Assembly (NCBI RefSeq): GCF_900166595.1
Contig: NZ_LT745763.1
Span: 1,270,813-1,334,812 of the forward strand
Reading direction: 5' to 3'
DNA length: 64,000 nt
Origin: Virgibacillus dokdonensis
GTDB lineage: Bacteria; Bacillota; Bacilli; Bacillales; Amphibacillaceae
Part shown: positions 8,401-17,721 of the stretch, piece by piece
Layout: each line of letters begins with the position of its first letter
Numbering within the stretch: position 1 is the first letter of the stretch
Position numbers and translations under genes: made by a program
The notes under the pieces: generated by a model
Seen by the model: the letters and a program-made list of their open reading frames with translations, nothing else
Database searches by the model: none
What the model was told of the DNA's origin: nothing

Positions 8401-9159
8401 TCACTTACTTTTTTCCAATTTAGACAATATCCAGAGGTAAATGGCAATTCCTCCAAAAGTTATGATTGTACTAACGATTAGTTGTGTTTCGTATTGCAAT
8501 GTGGTCAGATTTAGTAAATAATCAGGAAGTGTTAACAATGCTATTATAATGATTAAAGTCCATGATTTTGCCCAAATGGAAAAACCTATTATAAATAGTA
8601 CTGTGATTACACCAATGATTAGGCTTCCAGTATTGCCGAAATAAATGACGGGAGTGTCGATGGCTCTATTTAGGTAGATTAACCCAATAAATAGAGCGAT
8701 GGGCAGTATCGCTATACCAGCCAATATCAACCCCTGTCTTTTGAGAGATTGATTTGATGTAGAAATATATTTAAACCCTGTGAAAACAGAAGCAATAAAT
8801 ATTGCACCAATTATAATATGCCCGATAATTTCCAAGATAGAATAGGAGAGGTTGCCTTCTAATAAGTCAGGGAAAATTGTAATAGAAAATGATCCAAGAA
8901 TGATTAGGCAAATGTATTTAAACCATGTTCTATAGTCAATTAACATCTCGTTAGAAACCATCTCCATATATTCTTTCGGAGATTTTCCAATAATTTTTTC
9001 AATGGATTTTCCGTTTTTTTCGGCTTCGGACAAATGGATTTCTAATTCATTCACAATTTCCTCAATTTCATCCCATTGTTTTCCACTTGAAAATAAGTAT
9101 ACACGTAAGTTTTCCAAGAACTCTTGGCTTTCTTTAGAAAGTTTTAACTTATTCTTCAA
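8401..9159 (-). CDS. HAAS-domain membrane protein, partner of PadR regulator
   Basis: About 250 residues. The first 90 are soluble and helical (SKESQEFLENLRVYLFSSGK, IVNELEIHLSEAEKNGKSIE), matching the HAAS (formerly DUF1700) domain found beside PadR regulators. The rest has six to seven hydrophobic helices (for example YICLIILGSFSITIF and LTLPDYLLNLTTLQ). It is translationally coupled to the PadR gene: the TTG at 9159 has AAAAGGAG nine bases upstream and overlaps the PadR stop by 11 bp. The ATG at 9168 directly abuts that ribosome site and is less likely. Such proteins are thought to sense or modulate the membrane; its specific role is unknown. Confidence 0.7.
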   Translation of the reverse strand: MKNKLKLSKESQEFLENLRVYLFSSGKQWDEIEEIVNELEIHLSEAEKNGKSIEKIIGKSPKEYMEMVSNEMLIDYRTWFKYICLIILGSFSITIFPDLLEGNLSYSILEIIGHIIIGAIFIASVFTGFKYISTSNQSLKRQGLILAGIAILPIALFIGLIYLNRAIDTPVIYFGNTGSLIIGVITVLFIIGFSIWAKSWTLIIIIALLTLPDYLLNLTTLQYETQLIVSTIITFGGIAIYLWILSKLEKSK

Positions 9160-9511
9160 TGATGTCATCTCCTTTTGTATATTTTGTATCTGGCTCAAAA
9201 CACAACACTTTGTTAACATTAGACTGTAAATTATTCCAGCGTTCTATAAATTTATTCAATTCTAACTCCCCCTTTGGAGTTAGTGAATAATATTTTCTCC
9301 TTGGTCCTGCTGTGGATTTTTTTAAGGTAGATTTAACTAATTCTTCTTTTTGCATCCGCAATAACAATGGATAAATTGTACCCTCACTAAAAGAGTGGAA
9401 ACCATAACTTTCAAGTTTTTCTGCCATTTCGTAACCATATACTTCTTTATCCTTGATAATTGCCAGCAAACAGCCATCAATGATACCCTTCAGCATTTGT
9501 GTTGTAGACAA
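9149..9511 (-). CDS. PadR-family transcriptional regulator
   Basis: A 120-residue winged-helix repressor of the short PadR type: MLKGIIDGCLLAIIKDKEVY at the N-terminus, YGYEMAEKLE, the recognition segment SEGTIYPLLLRMQKEELV near residue 42, and wing GPRRKYYSLTPKGELEL near 70. The start is TTG 9511 behind a strong AAAGGAGGGGG site. It is first of a two-gene operon with the HAAS membrane protein. Three copies of a TGTAATRCA-centred element lie just upstream, consistent with autorepression. Confidence 0.9.
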   Translation of the reverse strand: MSTTQMLKGIIDGCLLAIIKDKEVYGYEMAEKLESYGFHSFSEGTIYPLLLRMQKEELVKSTLKKSTAGPRRKYYSLTPKGELELNKFIERWNNLQSNVNKVLCFEPDTKYTKGDDIIEE

Positions 9512-9534
9512 ACTTCCCCCTCCTTTCTCACTAA

Positions 9535-9619
9535 CTTGTAATACAAGAGTTATGTTTATAAAGTATCATGCATTACATGATATATATGAAGAATAGCATT
9601 ATTAGTCTTGTAATGCAAG
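9535..9619. promoter_or_regulatory. Three related operators upstream of the PadR gene
   Basis: CTTGTAATACAAG (9535-9547), ATCATGCATTACATGAT (9565-9581, carrying TGTAATGCA on the other strand) and CTTGTAATGCAAG (9607-9619) share the core TGTAATRCA inside a palindrome. Centres are at 9541, 9573 and 9613. A TTGCAT/TATTCT promoter pair for the minus strand overlaps the outermost copy. They are the obvious candidates for PadR binding. Confidence 0.55.
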
Positions 9620-9705
9620 GTATAATTCAAAGAAAATCCATATAGAAAAGATTCCACACGATTATCCGATTCACGAGGATAAAATACTATATATATAATA
9701 GAAGT

Positions 9706-10662
9706 TTTCCATATGATAATCCGAATACCCGAAATATTGAAGAAGCACTTACTTTATTTTGCGACCAACAATGTAAAGCAATGATTGCTTTAGGGGGTGG
9801 ATCCGTTATAGACTGTGCAAAAGTAGTTGGGGCTAGATTTGCTTATCCAAATAAATCTATATCTAAAATGAAAGGTCAATTAAAGGTTCGTAAAGAGACA
9901 CCAACATTATATGCTGTCCCGACTACTGCAGGGTCTGGGAGTGAAGCAACGTTAGCAGCTGTTGTTAGTAATCCTGCTACTTCCGAAAAGTATGCTATTA
10001 ATTCCCCAGTGTTAACCCCAAATTATGCTTTGCATGATCCAAAATTGCTTGTTAATCTTCCGCCGTTTATGACGGCAACCACAGGTATGGATGCGCTAAC
10101 GCATGCAATTGAAGCGTTTATCGGAAAGAGCAATACGCAAAAGACGCGTGATTGGAGTAAGCAGGCTGTGGTTTTAATTTTTGGAAATTTGGAACAAAGT
10201 TATATAGAGCCAGAAGATTTAACAGCTAGAGCAAGCATGCAAAAGGCTTCCTATCTAGCTGGAAAAGCTTTTACTCGCGCTTATGTTGGCTATGTTCATG
10301 CTATCGCTCATACATTCGGTGGTTTTTATCAGGTGCCACATGGTTACGCAAATGCTATTATATTGCCATATGTTTTGGAATTTTATGATGACGTGGTTTA
10401 CGATTTATTGGCTGAACTTGCAGATACAGTACAGCCTATCAACCAATTCTCATCTAATAAAGAGAAAGCACTTTGGATGATCAGGGAAATAAAACGAATG
10501 AATAAAGCAATGGGTATCCCTGAAAAAATAGCTACAATTGATAAAGGTGTTATCCCTAAAATGGTAGAAAGGGCTCTAAAGGAAGCAAACCCATTATATC
10601 CAGTCCCTAAAATACTAACTAAACAAGATTTGTACCACCTGTATTATCAAATTACTGAATGA
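9706..10662 (+). pseudogene. Iron-containing alcohol dehydrogenase, 5'-truncated
   Basis: The readable homology begins at about 9706 (PYDNPNTRNIEEAL) in the middle of the N-terminal NAD domain and runs to the normal C-terminus. It includes GGGSVIDCAK (nucleotide binding), TTAGSGSEAT, GMDALTHAIEAF and VHAIAHTFGGFYQVPHGYAN, which contain the usual iron ligands. The family is about 385-400 residues; roughly the first 70-80 are missing. The same frame runs upstream to a stop near 9642 without recognisable homology or a good start. An internal ATG at 9781 gives 293 residues but lacks part of the cofactor fold. It is probably a remnant left by deletion next to the PadR cassette. Confidence 0.75.
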
Positions 10663-10744
10663 TTATCCATACTGAGATTTTTGGCTACCGTTTCCGTTTT
10701 TTTCGATAGCTACTACACCCTGATCGCGACATAAAAAGATACGA

Positions 10745-11242
10745 TTATTTCTCATCTGTCACCATATGATAAGATGTTATAAATGGTCGATCTGCATAAT
10801 AATCGGGAGTTTTCACAGATGGATTCTTATGTGCTTGTTTAAACTGATCTGACGTTTTCCAATTCTCAAAATCTTGTACAGAGCGCCATTGGGTGAAAAC
10901 AATGTAGGTATTTCCTTTTTTTGGTTTCAACAGGCGAAATGCTTGGAATCCTGGCATTTTTTCTACCTCATGTTTGCGATTTTGAAAATGATGCTCAAAA
11001 ACGGGTTGCCCTTCTTCTGTTACGGGTATGTTATTCATAACAACATATCCTTCTTCTTGTATCGCTCCAATTGTAATTAAAATTACATATTCTCTTCCAG
11101 AATTGAAAATGCTTTTAGCTTTATCCTCATAATAGGCAAGCGAACTGGATTCACCATGCATAAGGGATATATGTTTTTTTGGGTGTTTATCAATGATTTT
11201 TTGTAAGAATTCAGCGGTGCCGTTTGTCATGTGAGCAAACAT
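10745..11242 (-). CDS. hmoB: Heme-degrading monooxygenase HmoB-like
   Basis: Predicted to open the heme ring oxidatively and release iron. The 165-residue protein has an N-terminal domain of about 65 residues and a C-terminal antibiotic-biosynthesis-monooxygenase (ABM) domain (PVFEHHFQNRKHEVEKMPGF, QAFRLLKP, YIVFTQWRSVQDFENWKTSD). Length matches B. subtilis HmoB/YhgC (166). ATG 11242 is preferred, with GAGGAGG about eight bases upstream; another ATG lies six bases earlier. In B. subtilis it also lies beside pbpF and hemEHY, supporting orthology. Confidence 0.8.
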   Translation of the reverse strand: MFAHMTNGTAEFLQKIIDKHPKKHISLMHGESSSLAYYEDKAKSIFNSGREYVILITIGAIQEEGYVVMNNIPVTEEGQPVFEHHFQNRKHEVEKMPGFQAFRLLKPKKGNTYIVFTQWRSVQDFENWKTSDQFKQAHKNPSVKTPDYYADRPFITSYHMVTDEK

Positions 11243-11345
11243 AATCATTACCTCCTCGTATAGTATGTTTAGGCATTACTTTCGCCTTCTCAATCTTGAG
11301 TCATTCATAAAAATTGATCTGCTAGTGCACCCGTTACTTTTTACT

Positions 11346-11461
11346 ACAGGCGGACGCTTTCCTCAGGGCTGCTTGAGCCTCCTCGCTCACAAAAACCGTT
11401 CGCTGTGGGGTGTCAAGACTCATGCTCTCCCCGCTGGAGTCGCCGCCTTCCGTTCCAAGTA
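11346..11461. repeat. GC-rich Bacillaceae-type intergenic repeat
   Basis: The left end GGCGGACGCTTTCC and right end GTCGCCGCCTTCCGTTCC flank a segment with CCTCCTCGCTCAC and TCCCCGCTGGAGTCGC. I recognise this layout from repeats scattered in Bacillaceae genomes, but their function is unknown to me. Its base composition differs clearly from the AT-rich surroundings. Confidence 0.5.
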
Positions 11462-11641
11462 ACTTGGTTTGGAATTCATGATGAGTAAAAGCCTTAAATA
11501 ATATGTCAAATACCTTGGACGTTCCGTGATGTTCCTAGATAATGGGCTTAGGATCATTTGGGACAATTCTTTTTTCCTCCTGCGGGCATAACTGCATTAC
11601 TAAGACTGTTTCTCCGTGTGCGTTTCGACCTTCAACCTTTC

Positions 11642-11674
11642 CATAAAGACTTGGCGCTAAGCTAAGTCTTTATG
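11642..11674. repeat. Perfect hairpin resembling the core of repeat family A
   Basis: CATAAAGACTT and AAGTCTTTATG form an 11-bp stem with loop GGCGCTAAGCT. The sequence CATAAAGACTTGGCGCTAAG resembles CATAAAGATTTGGCGGTAAG inside the repeats at 57592 and 61356. It may be a degenerate copy or an independent hairpin. Confidence 0.4.
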
Positions 11675-11977
11675 AAGTGAAATTAGACAGTAGATGCTTG
11701 ACTTACTATAGTAAGTATCTCTTACCTACTATACTACCTTAGTGAACAGGAGCTAAGTCAAATCATTTCTCTTTTTTCCAGATATGCTGTAAAACTCTCA
11801 CCTACTTCAAGAACTGAAAATAGAGTATAGGTGTTTTAAACACAGCCATTTTTGAAGCGTTCTGCATCATATTATTAAGAGAAATTGAAACAATTATTAT
11901 TTAATATGAAATATAAATACTTTAAGATTATATCATTCTGTCGTATAATGTAGAAGTGACAATATAGAGGTGAACCA

Positions 11978-14155
11978 ATGAGCAGAATAGAAAAAAGGAA
12001 GAAGAAGCGTTCACGCTTGTTGAAGAAATGGAAAATAATTTTATATAGTTGTTTGTTAATGATAATCATCGGGTTAGTTAGTTATGCTTCCATTATTTTT
12101 GGTGGTCGGTTGATTGTTGATGATGAACAATTTTTTTTGGACGCAACGACAACGGTAGAAACAAGAGATGGCAAGGTAATTGGAAGGCTTTATCATGAAA
12201 ATCGCACCTTAGCTAATTTAGATGACATACCTGAGCATGTGCGAGATGCATTTATTGCTATTGAAGATCGCAGGTTTTATGACCATCAAGGGGTTGATTT
12301 TCGTTCTGTTTTTCGAGCGGTGTATAAAGATATTTTGGCTATGCAGAAAGTAGAAGGCGCTAGCACGATTACACAACAACTTGTTAAAAATTTATTTTTA
12401 AGTCATGAGAAAACATGGCTTCGTAAAACCAAAGAAGTCATGGCATCTGTTTATTTAGAACGCACATTACCGAAAGAGCGGATATTGGAATTGTATTTAA
12501 ACGAAATTTACTTTGGACATGGCGTTTACGGCATAGCTACAGCTGCTAAATATTATTTTTCCAAAGATGTAGAGGATCTGTCTATAGCAGAAGGTGCATT
12601 GTTAGCTGGTCTTGCTAAAGCACCTAATGGATATTCACCCATTAACTATCCTGAAAAGGCAATAGATCGCAGGAATACAGTACTCTTGGCAATGAAAGAT
12701 ATTGGCGTTATAAGCGAAGAACAACAAAATAAAGCAAAAAAGCAGGAGCTTGATCTGAAAGTAAATAAATGGGATCCTGAACCATGGTGGACAGACTATA
12801 GTGATTTTGTTATGAAAGAAGCCGCTCAAGAACATCGTTTATCGTTAGAGGAATTAAAGCGAGGCGGTTATCGTTTAATTGTTAACGTTGATCCTGCTGT
12901 ACAAAAAGTCGCTTATGAACAATTTAAACAGAATTCCTATTTTCCTGGGAGCACGGATGATGTACAAGGCGCTTTTACGATGATGGATCACAAAACAGGG
13001 GATATCGTAGCAGTAATTGGTGGACGTGATTTTACATTTGGTGACTTGAATCGAGCAACTGCATCGAGGCAACCAGGTTCTACCTTCAAACCACTAGCGG
13101 TTTATGGTCCAGCACTTATGAAAGAAGAAAAGTATCACCCTTATGCTTTAATACCCGATCAAAAACAAGCCTATGATGGTTATACAGCTGAAAATTACGA
13201 TGACCAGTATGGTGGTTTTGTTTCCATTTATGATGCCATTCTTTATTCTAAAAACGCCCCTGCTGTATGGTTATTAAATGAAATTGGGATTACGGATGCA
13301 AAGAAGTATTTAAAAAAGCTCCATCTTCCTGTCGAGGATAAAGGATTAGCTATTGCTTTGGGTGGATTATCTAAAGGAGTAACGCCAGCTGGATTAATGG
13401 AAGCTTATACTAGTTTTGCTCAGCGTGGAAAAGTCGTTAAAGCTCAAGCTATTTATCAAATTAAGGATCGACACCACCAAAAAGTGTTTCAAGCGAATCG
13501 AAAGGCAGAAAAAGTATTTAGTCCACAAGTAGCTTGGAATATGACGGAAATGCTAGAGCAAACCGTTAAATCAGGAACAGCGTCAGCAGGAAGTTTTACA
13601 AAAGCATTAGCTGGAAAGACAGGATCTACAGAGCATCCGCAAATGGAAGGAAAGGTAAAAGATGCGTGGTTTGCAGGCTATACCCCAACGTATGCAATGG
13701 CATTATGGATGGGGTACGATCAAACGGATGAGGAGCATTATTTAACGGGCGGAAGTGCCTATCCGACGAGGTTAGTGAAATCTATTTTAACAGAGATCGA
13801 TCAGCAAGAGCCATTGGCGGATTCGTTTGCGAAACCTGCAGAAGTAGATGCTTTACCGGAACCTATCATACTACCAGAAATTAAAAATGTACAAGCCAGT
13901 TATGCTTTTGGTAGTTTGTCTTTGTTTCAGGGGAAGATTACTTGGCAAGGGTCAGAGGATGACCGCGTTATCTATCGAATTTACCGAAAAAAAGAAGGTA
14001 TCGATGAACGAGTTGGTCAAGTCAAAGGAGAAATGGAATTTGTAGTTGAAAACGCATTGTTGAACGCGAAAGAATATTATGTTGTCCCTTATGACCCGTT
14101 GACAAAAACGGAAGGCTCACCATCTAACACAGTAACGCTTAGCTGGGGAGCATGA
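11978..14155 (+). CDS. pbpF: Class A penicillin-binding protein (PBP2c-like), glycosyltransferase-transpeptidase
   Basis: Polymerises and cross-links peptidoglycan outside the membrane. The 725-residue protein has a basic cytoplasmic tail and one transmembrane helix (about 22-45). A GT51 domain follows (catalytic EDRRFYDHQG near 93, GASTITQQLVKN near 130, then YLNEIYFGHGVYGI near 175). The transpeptidase domain shows SXXK as STFK near 370, SXN as SKN near 424 and KTG near 547. A short C-terminal fibronectin-like extension follows. ATG 11978 has an AGAGGTGA site. In B. subtilis pbpF also precedes hemEHY; there it acts during sporulation, which is likely but not shown here. Confidence 0.9.
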   Translation: MSRIEKRKKKRSRLLKKWKIILYSCLLMIIIGLVSYASIIFGGRLIVDDEQFFLDATTTVETRDGKVIGRLYHENRTLANLDDIPEHVRDAFIAIEDRRFYDHQGVDFRSVFRAVYKDILAMQKVEGASTITQQLVKNLFLSHEKTWLRKTKEVMASVYLERTLPKERILELYLNEIYFGHGVYGIATAAKYYFSKDVEDLSIAEGALLAGLAKAPNGYSPINYPEKAIDRRNTVLLAMKDIGVISEEQQNKAKKQELDLKVNKWDPEPWWTDYSDFVMKEAAQEHRLSLEELKRGGYRLIVNVDPAVQKVAYEQFKQNSYFPGSTDDVQGAFTMMDHKTGDIVAVIGGRDFTFGDLNRATASRQPGSTFKPLAVYGPALMKEEKYHPYALIPDQKQAYDGYTAENYDDQYGGFVSIYDAILYSKNAPAVWLLNEIGITDAKKYLKKLHLPVEDKGLAIALGGLSKGVTPAGLMEAYTSFAQRGKVVKAQAIYQIKDRHHQKVFQANRKAEKVFSPQVAWNMTEMLEQTVKSGTASAGSFTKALAGKTGSTEHPQMEGKVKDAWFAGYTPTYAMALWMGYDQTDEEHYLTGGSAYPTRLVKSILTEIDQQEPLADSFAKPAEVDALPEPIILPEIKNVQASYAFGSLSLFQGKITWQGSEDDRVIYRIYRKKEGIDERVGQVKGEMEFVVENALLNAKEYYVVPYDPLTKTEGSPSNTVTLSWGA

Positions 14156-14257
14156 TTTAGACAAAATAATGACAAATAGTAGCGCTTACTGTACACAATT
14201 CCAGATGATCGTTATAGTAAGATTGGGAATATAGAACGTTGAAAAGGATGGATGGGC

Positions 14258-15298
14258 ATGGCAAACAAATTCAATGATACGATTATTCGAGCTTATAAAG
14301 GGGAATCTACGAATTATACACCAGCTTGGTTTATGCGTCAGGCTGGGAGGTCACAACCTGAATATAGAAAATTAAAAGAGAAGTATTCTTTATTTGAAAT
14401 TACACATCAACCAGAATTATGTGCCTATGTAACGAGATTACCAGTAGAAAATTACAATGTAGACGCAGCCATTCTGTATAAAGATATCATGTCTCCACTG
14501 CCAGCATTAGGGGTGGATGTGGAAATTAAATCAGGTATTGGTCCAGTGATTGATAATCCAATTGCCTCTCTTCGTGATGTAGAAAAGCTTGGAGCAATTG
14601 ATCCACAATCCGATGTTCCGTATGTATTGGAGACAATTCGCCTGTTGACACAAGAACAGTTACAAGTACCCTTAATCGGTTTTAGTGGCGCTCCTTTTAC
14701 ATTGGCGAGCTATATGATTGAGGGAGGACCATCAAAGAACTACAGTAAAACGAAAGCATTTATGTATCAGCAACGAGAAGCATGGTTTTTATTAATGGAT
14801 AAATTGGCTGATATGACCATTACGTATGTAGAAGCTCAGATTGAAGCTGGTGCACAGGCTATTCAAATTTTTGATTCTTGGGTAGGTAATTTAAATGCAT
14901 CTGATTACCGTATTTTTATTAAACCAGTAATGACAAGAATTTTTTCTGAACTGCAACGACATGATGTCCCACTCATTCTATTTGGTGTCGGCGCACGGCA
15001 TTTATTGATGGAGTTTAACAATTTACCTGTTGATGTGATTGGGTTAGACTGGAGGACTTCCGTGCAAGAAGCAAGGAATATGGGAGTTACGAAAGTGTTG
15101 CAAGGAAATTTAGACCCAGCTATTTTGTTAACAGAATGGGAAATGCTAGAGAAGCGAACACAAGCTATATTGGATGAAGGCTTAGCAGATGGAAACCATG
15201 TTTTTAATCTTGGTCATGGCGTGACGCCAGATATTCAACCGGCTACATTAAAAAGATTAACTACGTTTATTCATGAGTATAGTCAGCGAAATAGGTGA
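14258..15298 (+). CDS. hemE: Uroporphyrinogen decarboxylase
   Basis: Decarboxylates uroporphyrinogen III to coproporphyrinogen III. The 346-residue TIM-barrel protein shows the signature [16 protein letters not shown] near residue 20, [14 protein letters not shown] near 140, [10 protein letters not shown] near 200 and [10 protein letters not shown] near 320. ATG 14258 is preferred over the ATG at 14252 because AAGGATGG (14244-14251) is correctly spaced for it. It is the first gene of a hemE-hemH-hemY operon with a 33-bp gap to hemH. Confidence 0.95.
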   Translation: MANKFNDTIIRAYKGESTNYTPAWFMRQAGRSQPEYRKLKEKYSLFEITHQPELCAYVTRLPVENYNVDAAILYKDIMSPLPALGVDVEIKSGIGPVIDNPIASLRDVEKLGAIDPQSDVPYVLETIRLLTQEQLQVPLIGFSGAPFTLASYMIEGGPSKNYSKTKAFMYQQREAWFLLMDKLADMTITYVEAQIEAGAQAIQIFDSWVGNLNASDYRIFIKPVMTRIFSELQRHDVPLILFGVGARHLLMEFNNLPVDVIGLDWRTSVQEARNMGVTKVLQGNLDPAILLTEWEMLEKRTQAILDEGLADGNHVFNLGHGVTPDIQPATLKRLTTFIHEYSQRNR

Positions 15299-15331
15299 AA
15301 AGAAAAAATTAAATTTGCGAGGTGTTGAAGC

Positions 15332-16273
15332 ATGGAAAAAAAGAAAATGGGATTATTAGTGATGGCTTATGGAACACCATACAAGGAAGAGGACATTGAA
15401 CGGTATTATACGCATATTCGCCACGGCAGAAAGCCTGAAGCAGAAGCATTGCAAGACTTAAAAGATCGTTACAAAGCAATTGGAGGCATATCTCCATTGG
15501 CAAAAATAACGAATCAGCAAGTGGAAAAACTGGAGGCAACATTAAATGCAGTTCAAAACGAATATGACTTTAAAGCATATACTGGGTTAAAACATATTGA
15601 GCCATTTATTGAGGATGCTGTGCAACAAATGGCTGAAGATGGTATGGAAGAAGCGGTGTCAATAGTTTTAGCACCACATTTTTCTACTTTTAGCGTACAA
15701 TCCTATAATAAACGAGCAAACAATGAAGCTGAAAAATATGGTATTACGATTACTTCAGTGGAAAGCTGGTATGATGAGCCTGGTTTTATTAAATATTGGG
15801 CTGATCAAATTACCGACGTTTATGCCAAGATGGCAGACGAGGAACGGGAAAAAGCAGTGCTGATTGTTTCTGCCCATAGTTTGCCTGAGAAAATTTTACA
15901 GGATGGTGACCCTTATCCACAACAGTTAGAAGAAACCGCCAAACTAATTTCAGAAGCAACTGGGATTAAGAATTATGAAATTGGTTGGCAAAGTGAAGGC
16001 AACACGCCAGATCCTTGGTTAGGACCAGATGTACAGGATCTTACAAGAGATCTTTACGAGCAAAAGGGATACCAAGCTTTTGTTTACGCACCTGTAGGTT
16101 TTATAGCCGACCATTTAGAAGTGTTATATGACAATGATTACGAATGCAAAGTAGTTTGTGATGAAATAGGTGCATCCTATTATCGACCAGAGATGCCAAA
16201 CGTACATCCACAATTTATTCATACATTAAGCGATGTTGTACTAAAGCAAGTAAAGCGTGAACCGAATGAATAA
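15332..16273 (+). CDS. hemH: Coproporphyrin III ferrochelatase
   Basis: Inserts ferrous iron into coproporphyrin III in the Gram-positive heme pathway (also called CpfC). The 313-residue protein has the monomeric B. subtilis-type features: [20 protein letters not shown] at the start, [16 protein letters not shown] near 112, metal-ligand His in [10 protein letters not shown] near 183 and catalytic Glu in [12 protein letters not shown] near 262. Length is near B. subtilis HemH (310). The ribosome site is GAGGTG. Its 3' end overlaps hemY by 8 bp, which suggests coupled translation. Confidence 0.95.
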   Translation: MEKKKMGLLVMAYGTPYKEEDIERYYTHIRHGRKPEAEALQDLKDRYKAIGGISPLAKITNQQVEKLEATLNAVQNEYDFKAYTGLKHIEPFIEDAVQQMAEDGMEEAVSIVLAPHFSTFSVQSYNKRANNEAEKYGITITSVESWYDEPGFIKYWADQITDVYAKMADEEREKAVLIVSAHSLPEKILQDGDPYPQQLEETAKLISEATGIKNYEIGWQSEGNTPDPWLGPDVQDLTRDLYEQKGYQAFVYAPVGFIADHLEVLYDNDYECKVVCDEIGASYYRPEMPNVHPQFIHTLSDVVLKQVKREPNE

Positions 16274-17675
16274 TTCAAAACAAATTGTCATTATAGGCGG
16301 CGGTATAACAGGTTTATCTGCTGCCTATTATTTACAAAAACAGCTCGTTGAAAAGCAACTTCCTTATAAGGTGAAGCTTGTGGAAGCAAGTAGTCATCTA
16401 GGGGGGAAAATAAGAACGTTGCACCGGGATGGATTTACGATTGAACAAGGTGCAGACTCGATGTTAATTCGTAAACAGCCGGCTATGAAATTAGTGGAAG
16501 AGCTACATCTTGAAGATCAAATTGTTCGTAATGCTACGGGAAAATCCTATATTTTGAAGGGAAATAAGTTCCACCGTATGCCACAAGATACCTATATGGG
16601 AATTCCAAAAAATGCGCGTTCTATATGGAATTCTACATTAATTTCTCCGAAAGGAAAATTAAGAGCTTTGGCAGATTTATGGAAGGGAAAACGAAAAGAA
16701 GAAACAGATGAGTCTTTAGCAGCTTTTTTTAGACGTCGCTTTGGAAATGAATTACTCCATAACCAGATTGAAACGCTGTTATCTGGAATTCATTCTGGAA
16801 ATATAGAAGAAATGAGTTTAAAAGCTTCTTACCCACAATTTCGCCAATTGGAGCAAGAATATGGCAGTTTAATGAAAGGGTTAAACAAAACTATTCCCAA
16901 AGTTGCAAAAGATAAAGGGAAAGGGCCGGCACCTGGTGCTTTCTTTTCCTTTCAAAACGGTTTAGGTACTCTAGTAGATCGTTTAGCAGAAGAAATTGGA
17001 GAAGAGAATATGATGCTCCAAACAGCGGTTGATCATATTGAAAAAAAGGAACACGGCTATCATGTACTGTTAAGTGATGGAAATGTTTATAAAGCAGATG
17101 CTGTTATTATAGCTACACCACATTTTACCGTGCCGAAAATATTTAGTCAGTATGATTTCTTTCAACCTTTTGTGGAGGTACCTGCCACATCAACAGCTAA
17201 TATTGTGTTGGCGTTTGATAAGGTGAAAATAAAAAAAGATATAGATGGCACAGGCTTTCTTGTTAACAAGAACAGCAATTACCATATTACTGCTTGTACA
17301 TGGACACATAAGAAATGGCCGTTAACAACCCCAGAAGGGAAAGTTTTAATGCGCTGTTATGTTGGGGGACCGGATAACGAAGAAATAGTCGAGGCGTCAG
17401 ATGATGCGCTAACAGACATTGTGCTAAAAGATTTACATAAAGCAATGAAATTAAAAGGTGATCCGACATTTAGTGTTGTTACACGTTGGCGAAATGGAAG
17501 ACCGCAATATACACTCGGGCACTTGGAACGACTTGCTGAAATTAGAAAACAAGCTAGGCTGCAGTTACCTGGTGTTTTTTTAACAGGTTGCTCCTATGAT
17601 GGTCAAGGTATTCCAGACTGCATTGAACAAGGAGAAAGAACAGCTCAAAAAGCATTACATTTTGTTTTACGTTAA
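16266..17675 (+). CDS. hemY: Coproporphyrinogen III oxidase (HemY/CgoX, oxygen-dependent)
   Basis: Oxidises coproporphyrinogen III to coproporphyrin III, the step before ferrochelatase in this pathway. The 469-residue flavoprotein has an N-terminal FAD Rossmann motif ([18 protein letters not shown]), [20 protein letters not shown] near 48, and C-terminal FAD closing motif [20 protein letters not shown] near 438. The ATG at 16266 is preferred; an in-frame GTG at 16257 is the alternative. A terminator follows directly. B. subtilis has the same hemEHY order. Confidence 0.93.
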   Translation: MNNSKQIVIIGGGITGLSAAYYLQKQLVEKQLPYKVKLVEASSHLGGKIRTLHRDGFTIEQGADSMLIRKQPAMKLVEELHLEDQIVRNATGKSYILKGNKFHRMPQDTYMGIPKNARSIWNSTLISPKGKLRALADLWKGKRKEETDESLAAFFRRRFGNELLHNQIETLLSGIHSGNIEEMSLKASYPQFRQLEQEYGSLMKGLNKTIPKVAKDKGKGPAPGAFFSFQNGLGTLVDRLAEEIGEENMMLQTAVDHIEKKEHGYHVLLSDGNVYKADAVIIATPHFTVPKIFSQYDFFQPFVEVPATSTANIVLAFDKVKIKKDIDGTGFLVNKNSNYHITACTWTHKKWPLTTPEGKVLMRCYVGGPDNEEIVEASDDALTDIVLKDLHKAMKLKGDPTFSVVTRWRNGRPQYTLGHLERLAEIRKQARLQLPGVFLTGCSYDGQGIPDCIEQGERTAQKALHFVLR

Positions 17676-17716
17676 CCTTAACCCCCTATAATGGTTGCCA
17701 TTTTAGGGGGTTATCA
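17676..17716. terminator. Bidirectional terminator between hemY and pepF
   Basis: TAACCCCCTATAATGG and CCATTTTAGGGGGTTA pair with a loop of only a few bases between the convergent hemY and pepF stops. The structure could stop transcription from either side. Confidence 0.7.
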
Positions 17717-17721
17717 TGTCG

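Larger units (their letters stand above)
11249..11977. other. Intergenic region between hmoB and pbpF
   Basis: About 730 bp without a convincing gene. It holds a GC-richer repeat at 11346-11461, an 11-bp perfect hairpin at 11642-11674 and a 16-bp perfect palindrome ACTTACTATAGTAAGT at 11701-11716. The pbpF promoter should lie near its right end, where TATAATGTAGAAGTG occurs at about 11943-11957. Confidence 0.6.
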
